A stretch of DNA of 54,517 bases. It comes from Phycisphaerae bacterium. GTDB taxonomy: Bacteria; Planctomycetota; Phycisphaerae; Sedimentisphaerales; Anaerobacaceae. Made by a program: the position numbers and the translations under genes. Numbering within the stretch: position 1 is the stretch's first letter; every line of letters starts with the position of its first letter. The stretch spans positions 1-54,517 of the forward strand of contig JADHXR010000029.1 of assembly GCA_016782865.1 (NCBI GenBank), read 5' to 3'. The notes below the pieces were generated by a model, which saw nothing but the letters and a program-made list of their open reading frames with translations, ran no database searches and was not told the origin of the DNA. Positions 10,526-17,914 of this stretch are shown here, piece by piece.

Positions 10526-11764
10526 ATGAAAGAACCTGACACTGACAAGAGCGGCGCAGATGCCAATATGGTTCTGCCGCCCACAGCCTTCGAGTTCGAT
10601 CCGGCTCGCCCGTCGGTCTTCTGGGCTTCGGCAGACGATCCGTACGACAATACACGAAAAGCCCTTGCGAATATCGATATATCACCTTCGAAGGGCAAAC
10701 GCGTACTGCTCAAACCCAACGTCGGACGCAACGTAAAACCTGAAACAGGCATTACGACCCATCCACAGGTCGTCGCCGCAGCGATTGATGCCTTCAAAGA
10801 AGCCGGCGCCGAGGTGGCCGTGGGCGAAAGCCCGATAGCAGGCGTTACGATGTTGGAAGCCTTCGAGAACAGCGGCATAACGGCCATCGCCGAAGAGCGG
10901 GATTGCCAGTTGATCGATATGGACGTGCGTCCTTTTGTCACCTCCAAGATTCCTGACGGCGCCGCAATCAAATCGCTCAGAGTATGCAGAGAGATCTCCG
11001 AATACGACATTATTGTCTCGATCCCCGTGATGAAGACGCATATGCATACGGGCGTAACATTGTCGGTCAAGAACATGAAAGGCTGTCTGTGGCGCCGGTC
11101 CAAAGTAGACTTTCACATGCTCTCGCCGCTTGCCGGATGCGAGGACAAACCGCTTGATATCGCCATCGCCGATATGTCTTCGGTTCTGCGCCCGCATCTA
11201 TCGATCATCGACGGGACAATAGGCATGGAAGGGCTCGGACCAAGTGCGGGCGAGCCCAAGCCCCTTGGCATAGTACTCGCCGGCGTCGACGCCTATGCGA
11301 CGGATGCGGTTGCATGCGGCATAATGGGAATCTCGGCCTCTGACGTTCCGCATTTACGACTGGGTGCCCAACGGGGCTGCGGCGTCATCGAGCTCGATTC
11401 GATCGACGTATCTCCCGAAGACTGGCGAGACGTTCAAAACTCATTTGCCCTTGCTCCCGATCAACTGTCGATAGAGTTCTCGGGGTTCACAATTCTGGAC
11501 GAGCAATCCTGCAGCGCATGCCAGTCAACATTGTTGATGTTCCTGCGGAGATACGGCAAACAGTTGCGCGACGAGGTATCGGATGAAAAGGATATCGTCG
11601 TCGCTATCGGCAAAGGCCACAAGGAGCTGCCGCTCGGCACCCTCTGCGTCGGCAATTGCACCGCCATACACAGAAACTGCGGAGTATTCGTCTCCGGCTG
11701 TCCACCGGTCGCAAGCGAGATACTATCCAGGTTCGATCCATACACACTGCGGCAAGAAGGATAG
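10526..11764 (+). CDS. DUF362 family protein, probable iron-sulfur protein
   Basis: This 412-residue protein is recognised as DUF362 by KRVLLKPNVG near residue 60, ETGITTHPQVVAAAIDAFKEAG with GESP soon after, the central VMKTHMHTGVTLSVKNMKG, and the SIIDGTIGMEGLGP region. There is no signal peptide, so it is cytoplasmic. The C-terminal third has cysteines in CSAC, CVGNC and CGVFVSGC, which could hold an iron-sulfur cluster. DUF362 proteins occur widely in anaerobes, often with ferredoxin domains; their reaction is not established. The gene stands alone between divergent and convergent neighbours. Confidence 0.85.
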   Translation: MKEPDTDKSGADANMVLPPTAFEFDPARPSVFWASADDPYDNTRKALANIDISPSKGKRVLLKPNVGRNVKPETGITTHPQVVAAAIDAFKEAGAEVAVGESPIAGVTMLEAFENSGITAIAEERDCQLIDMDVRPFVTSKIPDGAAIKSLRVCREISEYDIIVSIPVMKTHMHTGVTLSVKNMKGCLWRRSKVDFHMLSPLAGCEDKPLDIAIADMSSVLRPHLSIIDGTIGMEGLGPSAGEPKPLGIVLAGVDAYATDAVACGIMGISASDVPHLRLGAQRGCGVIELDSIDVSPEDWRDVQNSFALAPDQLSIEFSGFTILDEQSCSACQSTLLMFLRRYGKQLRDEVSDEKDIVVAIGKGHKELPLGTLCVGNCTAIHRNCGVFVSGCPPVASEILSRFDPYTLRQEG

Positions 11765-11831
11765 ACCTAAACCCCTTGACCTTTAGAAATGTCTTTCTTG
11801 ACAGGATCAACGGGATCTGTACCGTACCCCT

Positions 11832-13418
11832 TTAATTCCCCTCAGGATTGAGAAATGTCCGGTATGCATTGACGGCATGTTCGCCCCAGACACCTTCTGT
11901 CAGCGATTCTGAAAGCTCTTTGCTTGTCGCACCGGTATTAAACACAATGACCGTTGCTCCATAATCAAAGTGCCTGGCCAGATAGTCCTTCGTCGTCAGT
12001 GCGTGTTTGCCGCCGGACGGCCCCATGGTCGGACTTGCCTCAGTGCTTGCCCAATGAGGATTCCCGTGACGTTCAAGCTCGGTGTACAGTGCTTCAAAAT
12101 CATTGCGAAGCGACCCGACCGGATATGTCGTCCATCCGGGTCGCGAATAGTCATTGAACGCAATCTCTATCGGAGCATTGGTGAATTCCACCATCGGAGA
12201 GCCGATGACACCTGCGCCAGCAGCAATGTGCGTGTACATTTTTTCGGTAGGAATTCCTGCCTCGAAAAGTTTCCGGGACCAGTAGGAAATATATTCCTTA
12301 TTGATCTCTGCCAAGACCGTGGCGAAATCTTCCGGCGGTTTATCTTTACCGTATCCTTTATTGGCCAGGGCGTTATATCCGAGGCGAGCCTTGGGTGATT
12401 TATCCTTATCCATCAATTTGGCGATCTTCGGATTAATCTTATCGATGTTCTCATAGTTCGGCAGTGACGGCTCGGCGCCGACGGTAATCCCGGAAAGAAG
12501 ATGATCCTTGCCTTCCTGTTTCAGTTTCTCCAGTCCCTCTTTAAACGGCGGCGCTACGACCTCGTTGACCAGACGGGAAACTTCCCTTAAGATGGTTGGG
12601 CTGTTGTAGCAGATGACCGGCGCCATGCGTTCGGCCGTTCCCCAGTCACGGTACCGATGCGGATGCGGCGTGCCGTCGAAGTCTATCCATTCCACATTGG
12701 CCTTGTTTTTCGGATCATAGCCGCTTTTGACTTTTTCCGAATAGTTCCATAGATCCGGCCTGTTTGGCCATTCATGTGTTTCAACCGTAAAATGAACAGC
12801 AACATTGTGACGAAGGGCGACATCAAAAGCGCCCCGGACAGCGCGCGTGATATCCGCGTGCTTATTCTCGGTGTATTCCGGATCGAACCGCCAGGCCGGA
12901 ATGATCAGGTGAAATCCCCAGTTTCTCTTTTTGACGTCTTCGGCCTTACCGATTCTTTCGACAGCACGCTCAATGCCCTTCTCGAGTGGGCCAGTCTGTC
13001 CGCCGTACAGAGAAGCGGCCTCGCGCACCGGCAGAATCAGATATTGCGTTTCTTCCGTTTTCCGGAGATATCTTTTCAGGTCTTTCGGTTTCTGTGCCGG
13101 TGCTACTTTATTCAGCATATCCAGAACGCGATCGAGGACCTTCTCCGCCTCCCGAAAGCGGCCGCCATTTATGTGGGGTGGGAATTCATCGCGCATGATT
13201 ACACCGATCTCATGCGGACTGCGGCCTTCAGATACCCATCGCTGCATGCCGTCTTTGACTTTTTCCACTTTGCCCAGACAGGCCTTAATCATTTCTTCAC
13301 GTGTGCGCGTGTCATCCTGAGCCCGAAGAGGACACAGAAGCGTGCAGAGTAGTAGCGAGGCAGTTATCCCTGACACTATTGTCAGCTTACACTTCCCATT
13401 TACACGGTTAACAAACAT
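11832..13418 (-). CDS. Exported TIM-barrel-like protein, possible glycoside hydrolase
   Basis: The chosen ATG at 13418 gives 528 residues with a standard signal peptide (cleavage near PLRAQDD). The frame continues upstream to 13526, but that part is the translated repeat element at 13453-13591, not protein. An N-terminal helical region (25-150) precedes a likely alpha/beta barrel with NWGFHLIIPAW, VAVHFTVETHEWPNRPD, SGITVGAEPSLPNYE, and HWASTEASPTMGPSGG near the C-terminus. Acidic residues at strand ends (VETHEW, VGAEP) resemble glycosidase catalytic positions, but I cannot name the family. It may be a secreted enzyme acting on plant or algal sugars. Function is inferred from fold only. Confidence 0.6.
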   Translation of the reverse strand: MFVNRVNGKCKLTIVSGITASLLLCTLLCPLRAQDDTRTREEMIKACLGKVEKVKDGMQRWVSEGRSPHEIGVIMRDEFPPHINGGRFREAEKVLDRVLDMLNKVAPAQKPKDLKRYLRKTEETQYLILPVREAASLYGGQTGPLEKGIERAVERIGKAEDVKKRNWGFHLIIPAWRFDPEYTENKHADITRAVRGAFDVALRHNVAVHFTVETHEWPNRPDLWNYSEKVKSGYDPKNKANVEWIDFDGTPHPHRYRDWGTAERMAPVICYNSPTILREVSRLVNEVVAPPFKEGLEKLKQEGKDHLLSGITVGAEPSLPNYENIDKINPKIAKLMDKDKSPKARLGYNALANKGYGKDKPPEDFATVLAEINKEYISYWSRKLFEAGIPTEKMYTHIAAGAGVIGSPMVEFTNAPIEIAFNDYSRPGWTTYPVGSLRNDFEALYTELERHGNPHWASTEASPTMGPSGGKHALTTKDYLARHFDYGATVIVFNTGATSKELSESLTEGVWGEHAVNAYRTFLNPEGN

Positions 13419-13452
13419 ATTCTTCTCCGTACGCCAACAAGGGGTAACCAGG

Positions 13453-13591
13453 GGGCCTGTTGAAAGACGTGGGATTGCCGCGTCGCTCCGCTCCTCGCAA
13501 TGACAGGGTGTGCATATCTGTGTCATTGCGAGCGATTCGTAGAATCGTGCGGCAATCTCAGCCCTCGCGATAGGACTTTTTCAACAGGCCC
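13453..13591. repeat. Dispersed hairpin repeat with 13-base perfect terminal inverted repeats
   Basis: GGGCCTGTTGAAA opens the element and its exact reverse complement closes it. Inside, GGGATTGCCG and CTCCTCGCAATGACA pair imperfectly with TGTCATTGCGAGCGATT and GCGGCAATCTCA, giving a long cruciform. This type of CATTGCGAGGAGCG repeat is found dispersed in many bacteria. It lies in the promoter region of the exported TIM-barrel gene and at the edge of the accessory island. Confidence 0.8.
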
Positions 13592-13611
13592 GCTGTCCCT
13601 ATTTCTATAGC

Positions 13612-14286
13612 CTAACTCCTTTGCTGTTGCCCTTCTATATACCAGTCGCATACTTGTTGATTGCTAACACGCCTCCCGGTATCCAGTTTAACAAATACGC
13701 CGTATGAGTAGCCGTATTCGTTGAGTTCATCCTTCTTGGTAAACGCCTTGATTTTCTTGATGTCGTGGGAATCGCCGATTCTGCTGGATTTCTTTTTCAC
13801 CTCGATAACCAACAAGTTATGGTCGTTGTCCCCCCTACGATGAACAATAATATCGGGGTAAGACGAGACCTCCAACACCTCCTCAGATTGACACCCGAAT
13901 TTGTTTGCCTTTTCATGTTCATCCTCGGCTTCGAGAATCAGAGATTTCGGTGCCCCTAATCTTCCGACTACATTTCTGTTGTACTCGCAATCGACATCTA
14001 AACGACAAGTCTCAATGTCGTCTAATTCAGAGATCCTTCTTTCAACGTAAATTGCCAAGCGATGAGTGATCGATCGCTCGCAAACATCATGTTTCAATAG
14101 AATAAGATCATGCTCACGTAGATCTGAAAGACTTTGTCTGACTAGCTTTTCAATCTCTTCGAATTTCATTTTAGGATCGTTCCTTTGTTCAAAGACGAAC
14201 AGACCGTTATTACCCATTTCAAAAGCATATAATGCTCCGCATAGCCGGTGTAACTGTAGCGCAGCGGAAGACACGTTCGAGTTCAT
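13612..14286 (-). CDS. PD-(D/E)XK nuclease-like protein
   Basis: This protein has 224 residues. The C-terminal half has the nuclease pattern: SYPDIIVHRRG supplies the aspartate after PD and LLVIEVKKKSS supplies the ExK lysine. Before it come HRLAIYVERRI and DVDCEYNRNV, a combination I have seen in a common family of uncharacterised accessory-island nucleases. The N-terminal 100 residues look helical. There is no signal peptide. The flavoprotein gene upstream ends 7 bases before this ATG, so they are co-transcribed. It may act in defence or DNA processing, but the substrate is unknown. The stop codon lies inside a GTTAGGC heptamer, which I regard as chance. Confidence 0.65.
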   Translation of the reverse strand: MNSNVSSAALQLHRLCGALYAFEMGNNGLFVFEQRNDPKMKFEEIEKLVRQSLSDLREHDLILLKHDVCERSITHRLAIYVERRISELDDIETCRLDVDCEYNRNVVGRLGAPKSLILEAEDEHEKANKFGCQSEEVLEVSSYPDIIVHRRGDNDHNLLVIEVKKKSSRIGDSHDIKKIKAFTKKDELNEYGYSYGVFVKLDTGRRVSNQQVCDWYIEGQQQRS

Positions 14287-14293
14287 GCGATGG

Positions 14294-14956
14294 TCATACG
14301 GAGTCTAGGTCCTGATTAGTTGTTCGTACGCGCTGGCCGATTAGACGACCGATTCTCAATGCTTCTTCCCATACTTCTTTCTGATCCTCCACCCGTACGT
14401 ATGGGTAATCGGATGACCTGGCACCCGGTCCGTAACGTTTTCTCAATCCGCTCATCTCACAGTCATCTCCCTCGCCGCAGGTCAGGCAGGGAATATTGCC
14501 CTTGATCATTACTTGCCCGACAAGCACCATACGCTCCATTTCCCTTAACTGTATGGCCAATGCTCGACTGACATTATCCGCCGCATCGGGACTCAGGTGG
14601 GTCAGAACCGTTGCACACAGCTTGCCCCCAAGCAGGTTGGTCACGTGTCTCAGCGACCAGAATCTCTCAAGAAGCGCTTTTGTGAAACCGTCTATCTGTT
14701 TATAGGGAATATAGGCACCAATAATCAACGCCTTGGCCTTCTTGATTTTTTCTGCAAGTTGGGGAAAATCATCCTTAACTTTGCAGATGTTGTCCTGAAC
14801 ACACCGTTTACAGGCAAGGCACGGTCTGATATTGATTTGGCTCAGTTTCACAAATTCGCACTCCCGTTCGGTTGCATCCAACATGGCCTGAATAAGTCGG
14901 TCCGTGTTACTGTTTTCTACAGGACTGCCGGAAATCCCCAATACTTCAATACTCAT
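14294..14956 (-). CDS. Iron-sulfur flavoprotein / NADPH-dependent FMN reductase family
   Basis: This 220-residue protein has a flavodoxin-like fold. VLGISGSPVENSNTDRLI at the N-terminus is the FMN phosphate-binding loop. CLACKRCVQDNIC (about residues 46-58) has the closely spaced cysteines of archaeal and bacterial iron-sulfur flavoproteins, which carry one [4Fe-4S] cluster per subunit. ALIIGAYIPYKQIDGFTKALLERF is the second flavin-contacting segment. Two more cysteine pairs (CLTCGEGDDC) follow. Such proteins shuttle electrons from ferredoxin, often for oxygen or peroxide detoxification in anaerobes. The gene is the first of a two-gene unit with the nuclease-like gene, and sits inside an AT-richer accessory region. 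Confidence 0.8.
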   Translation of the reverse strand: MSIEVLGISGSPVENSNTDRLIQAMLDATERECEFVKLSQINIRPCLACKRCVQDNICKVKDDFPQLAEKIKKAKALIIGAYIPYKQIDGFTKALLERFWSLRHVTNLLGGKLCATVLTHLSPDAADNVSRALAIQLREMERMVLVGQVMIKGNIPCLTCGEGDDCEMSGLRKRYGPGARSSDYPYVRVEDQKEVWEEALRIGRLIGQRVRTTNQDLDSV

Positions 14957-15051
14957 TATGCTTTTCCTATCATTCTATTGAGCCTTATGACGCCGCGGGT
15001 CCGGGGCCGCCAGGTACGAGCGGTCCCTAGTCTTCGCATATTAGCATTTCT

Positions 15052-15312
15052 CTAAAATCTTATGCCTTCGTCTTCGTTTGTTATTTCTTTATCTTCATTT
15101 GCGTTATCATCATATTTTGACACATACGCATAACATCTAAATTCATCTTCACCTTGTTGATCTATTCTATTCAAGGTGCAAAGTAGTTCTTCTTTCTTTT
15201 CATCATCTTTCCTACACGTTGTACACAATGATGGTTTTTCCATAAGATTTGGATCGATCTTTGTTCCATCATCATCATAGAAGCCACTGATTGTATCATC
15301 GGGCTCACCCAT
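15052..15312 (-). CDS. Small acidic four-cysteine protein, possible second integron cassette gene
   Basis: This is an 86-residue, strongly acidic protein with cysteines at 30, 33, 45 and 60 (CTTC first), a layout compatible with a small zinc-binding fold. I do not recognise it. Its ATG lies about 27 bases after the right boundary of the attC-like site, the distance expected for the next gene in a cassette array. No attC-like site follows its own stop, so its downstream boundary may be lost. Composition is AT-richer than the flanking conserved genes. It is probably real, given low-complexity-free sequence and cassette context, but function is unknown. Confidence 0.45.
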   Translation of the reverse strand: MGEPDDTISGFYDDDGTKIDPNLMEKPSLCTTCRKDDEKKEELLCTLNRIDQQGEDEFRCYAYVSKYDDNANEDKEITNEDEGIRF

Positions 15313-15337
15313 CTTCTTTGCCTTTCTTGGTTTGAAG

Positions 15338-15398
15338 TGCTAACGATAGGGCTCATGAGCCTCGCGTCGGCGAGGTCTCTTGCAGCCCTTTGTTAGGC
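15338..15398 (-). other. attC-like integron recombination site
   Basis: Read on the minus strand, the site opens with GCCTAAC (fits RYYYAAC), 3 bases after the stop codon of the TIR-like gene, and closes with GTTAGCA (GTTRRRY except the last two bases). Inside, GGGCT pairs with AGCCC, and CCTCGC pairs with GCGAGG at the tip. The 61-base length, position and folding are all those of a classic attC. No integrase gene lies in the window. Confidence 0.7.
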
Positions 15399-15401
15399 TT
15401 T

Positions 15402-16406
15402 TTACACACCAAGCAGTTTCTTGATTTTTTTATCATCAAGAACTTCTAGTGTGAGTTTGAAATCCATATCTTTAACGGCCTTCGCATAAGCTTTTGTGAA
15501 TTTTGACGGTGAAACGAGGTTCTTTTTTATGACTAGAATGTTTACCTCGGAAAGGTCAGTCAAAAGCTTCTCGCTCTCGGCTATGCGCTCATCCACATAT
15601 GTACGTGGCCTTACGCTTCCAGTCTGCTGCATATCCGAAAGGTCATTCTGGATTTGCTGGCAATAGTTTTTGATGCGGAGCGTAAGCATTTTAGTTCGTA
15701 GCAAAACATCTTGCTCGGATTCAATGGGATTAAATATTCCAACATAGAACAGGTTTCCGGTTTGCGGCTTGATATATGGTTGGAATCCAAGAGATTTACT
15801 CATTAAGACCCGTTCATGCCTGAATCGGAAACGCTCTTCTGCACGGACAAGGCCCATGAGATCAAGAGTCCACTCAACATTGTCTTCTGTCGTGCCATCA
15901 TCCTTCTCACTTTGATCGGCTTCGATATCCAGCAAAGTCATTCTGATGGCTTCCTCGATTTGGGTAGAGAAGTTTTTGTGTGTGTACTTAAGTGTATCTA
16001 AGCTTTGAATGTTGAATGCAAGAGAATGCCGTTCTAGTTGTACAGGGATTATCCTTTTCCGAAATGCTGTCATTAAGCCATATTCATAGTAGACGTTGGC
16101 ATTAGGCTTTCTTGTGTTGTCACTGGAATCGGTAACATCATTTAGTATGACAATGCAGAAAAGAGATTCAATAACCTTTGTGCAGATTTTTTCACAGAAG
16201 ATGTCTTTTTGAAAATCTCTTTGGTCAACAGCTATATATGGCTCAATATTAGCTTCGCGAAGCTTCTGCCTAATGATGTCCAGTTCCAATGCAATTTCAT
16301 CTGAGTTTGGGCATGCCACGAAGCAGGTTCTTGAGCCGCCAAAGATCCGTTTACAGTCCTGATGCCGGACAAGGCATCTATCGTTCACTTTGATTGAAAT
16401 TGCCAT
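15402..16406 (-). CDS. TIR-like (or deoxyribosyltransferase-like) protein, integron cassette gene
   Basis: This 334-residue protein has an N-terminal alpha/beta domain. TCFVACPNSDEIALELDII (about 27-45) looks like a first strand and helix, CIVILNDV is a central strand, and NANVYYEYGLM (102-112) carries a glutamate at 108 placed like the catalytic Glu of TIR-like NAD-cleaving and nucleoside 2-deoxyribosyltransferase-like domains. Residues 170-334 are a separate mostly helical region I do not recognise. There is no signal peptide. Its stop is 3 bases from an attC-like site, and a GTTAGGC core lies 24 bases upstream of its ATG, so it is bounded like a mobile cassette. A phage-defence effector is a reasonable inference from fold and context, not shown by sequence. 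Confidence 0.6.
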   Translation of the reverse strand: MAISIKVNDRCLVRHQDCKRIFGGSRTCFVACPNSDEIALELDIIRQKLREANIEPYIAVDQRDFQKDIFCEKICTKVIESLFCIVILNDVTDSSDNTRKPNANVYYEYGLMTAFRKRIIPVQLERHSLAFNIQSLDTLKYTHKNFSTQIEEAIRMTLLDIEADQSEKDDGTTEDNVEWTLDLMGLVRAEERFRFRHERVLMSKSLGFQPYIKPQTGNLFYVGIFNPIESEQDVLLRTKMLTLRIKNYCQQIQNDLSDMQQTGSVRPRTYVDERIAESEKLLTDLSEVNILVIKKNLVSPSKFTKAYAKAVKDMDFKLTLEVLDDKKIKKLLGV

Positions 16407-16429
16407 TGCATCCCTCTTGTGTATTTGCT

Positions 16430-16436
16430 GCCTAAC
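16430..16436 (-). other. R'-type attC core heptamer upstream of the TIR-like cassette
   Basis: On the minus strand GTTAGGC, a perfect GTTRRRY core, precedes the cassette gene by 24 bases. It would be the crossover point of the attC or attI to which this cassette joined. I find no matching RYYYAAC partner within 140 bases upstream, so the rest of that site is missing or degraded. Confidence 0.4.
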
Positions 16437-16527
16437 AAGTTATATGGCTTTCCTCTTATCCCCCGGGCGAATTCACATAATTCTCTTCCTAAGCCCTGTA
16501 TATATCGCATTTTAACGAGTGTCATAG

Positions 16528-16574
16528 CTCGATAACACACAAATCTGCATATTATCAAGAAAACTCGATAACAC
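16528..16574. repeat. Pair of 11-base direct repeats
   Basis: CTCGATAACAC occurs at 16528-16538 and 16564-16574, exactly 36 bases apart. The pair lies in the 263-base gap between the cassette and the VCBS gene. It could be an operator or a rearrangement scar; no protein-coding content is seen in the gap. Confidence 0.4.
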
Positions 16575-16669
16575 CGGATTCATCCTAATTTCTACGCCAA
16601 GGGTAGCCTCTCATAAAGCAACCACCCGAAATATAGGATATGCGGAGACATCTTGTTTATTTCTCCCTT

Positions 16670-17875
16670 TCAGTTCTTCCGCCGGTTGAATAGAATCTGC
16701 GTTCCTTCCTTGCCGGCCACGACGATATCGATGTCACCGTCGGCGTCAAGGTCGGCAGTGCGAATCTGCATCCCGGCTCCGACCTTTCCCTCGTTGATCG
16801 TGTAGCCGGCGAAGGACTTCTTTTGTGAATTCCAAACGTAGTAACGCAGTATGGGCGGCTCGGCGCTGCCAGGGTCGTTGCCGTTGTGCGCACGGATTCT
16901 CTTGCCGGTTACAAGCTCGTCGGCGCCGTCTCCGTCCAGGTCCGCCAGATGCAAACAATGTGGCTGCGAGAACGATTTGTCGATGAGCTGCTCATCGAAC
17001 TGCAGTTTACCTTGAGGATCGGGCCCCTTACCGCGCCAGAGGTAGATGCCGTAGGCGTGCGAATCGCTCCAAACCATATCGTTCTTGCCGTCGCCGTCGA
17101 CATCATACACGAGCATCGGGCAACTGCCGTGCAGATCCCAGTCGCCATGATAAGTCCACTTCTGCGTCAGCGGGTCGCCGGCAGGTCGCTCATACCAGCC
17201 GAGACCGAACGCTATGTCGTCGCGGCCGTCATTGTTGATGTCCCCGAATCCTATCCCGTGCCCGTTCACCGTTCCAATGGTATGACCCACGAGCGAGGGC
17301 ATTCTGCGCCGCACCTTCGTTTTCTTGGGTCCCTTGCTGACTTCGACTTCTCGCTGTTCGCTGGAAAAAGTCCAGATGACGGTGGGATTCTTCTTGTTCC
17401 ACTGGTTCGAAAACCATTCGGGCTTGCCGTCGCCCGTCAAATCGACGAGATAGCTTGCCTCGTTGTTGGCATGGCCCGTATCGGCAAGAAGGTGTTTGGG
17501 CCAGAGGTATCCCTGCATGAGGGTCTGCCCGCCCGGATTCTCGTACCAGTAGACCGCCCCGTCGGTGAAGTCCACAGATACCACGTCGGTGCGGCCGTCT
17601 CCGTTAACGTCGTAGGCCCACTCTCCGTTCGATCGCGCATAGCCGTTGTTGTCTTCTATGATGCGGACCGGCCGCGGGACCCATTGGCCATTGCGGTACC
17701 AGTTGCGTCCGGCGACGACGTCGAGCTTACCGTCGCCGTCGATATCGGCAATGTCGCAACCCTCGTTGCCGTCGACGGCAAGTAGCCTGATGTCAAAGCG
17801 AACGGGATGATTTGCGCCGGCAGTCGCGACGGCGATGCCGAGTACGATAAAACCAATAGCGAAGTTCTTTGTCAT
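16670..17875 (-). CDS. Exported VCBS/FG-GAP repeat protein
   Basis: This 401-residue protein has an N-terminal signal peptide (cleavage near TAGANHP) and a repeated calcium-binding motif of the DxDxDG type: DIDGDGKLD, DVNGDGRTD, DLTGDGKPE, DINNDGRDD, DVDGDGKND, DLDGDGADE and DLDADGDID. Seven repeats spread along the chain indicate a seven-bladed integrin-alpha-like propeller. Such proteins bind sugars or other ligands at the cell surface and are very common in planctomycetes. The gene lies 39 bases downstream of the Tat-exported Gfo/Idh gene on the same strand, so the two form a likely operon. No catalytic domain is visible. Confidence 0.88.
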   Translation of the reverse strand: MTKNFAIGFIVLGIAVATAGANHPVRFDIRLLAVDGNEGCDIADIDGDGKLDVVAGRNWYRNGQWVPRPVRIIEDNNGYARSNGEWAYDVNGDGRTDVVSVDFTDGAVYWYENPGGQTLMQGYLWPKHLLADTGHANNEASYLVDLTGDGKPEWFSNQWNKKNPTVIWTFSSEQREVEVSKGPKKTKVRRRMPSLVGHTIGTVNGHGIGFGDINNDGRDDIAFGLGWYERPAGDPLTQKWTYHGDWDLHGSCPMLVYDVDGDGKNDMVWSDSHAYGIYLWRGKGPDPQGKLQFDEQLIDKSFSQPHCLHLADLDGDGADELVTGKRIRAHNGNDPGSAEPPILRYYVWNSQKKSFAGYTINEGKVGAGMQIRTADLDADGDIDIVVAGKEGTQILFNRRKN

Positions 17876-17914
17876 TTTCTTGTTCTCCTGTATTGATGTT
17901 CCGTCTGGATGCCG

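Noticed and set aside
13610-13616. A second attC core (GTTAGGC, minus strand)
   Set aside because: It lies over the stop codon of the nuclease gene, has no partner RYYYAAC box and no stem; probably chance.
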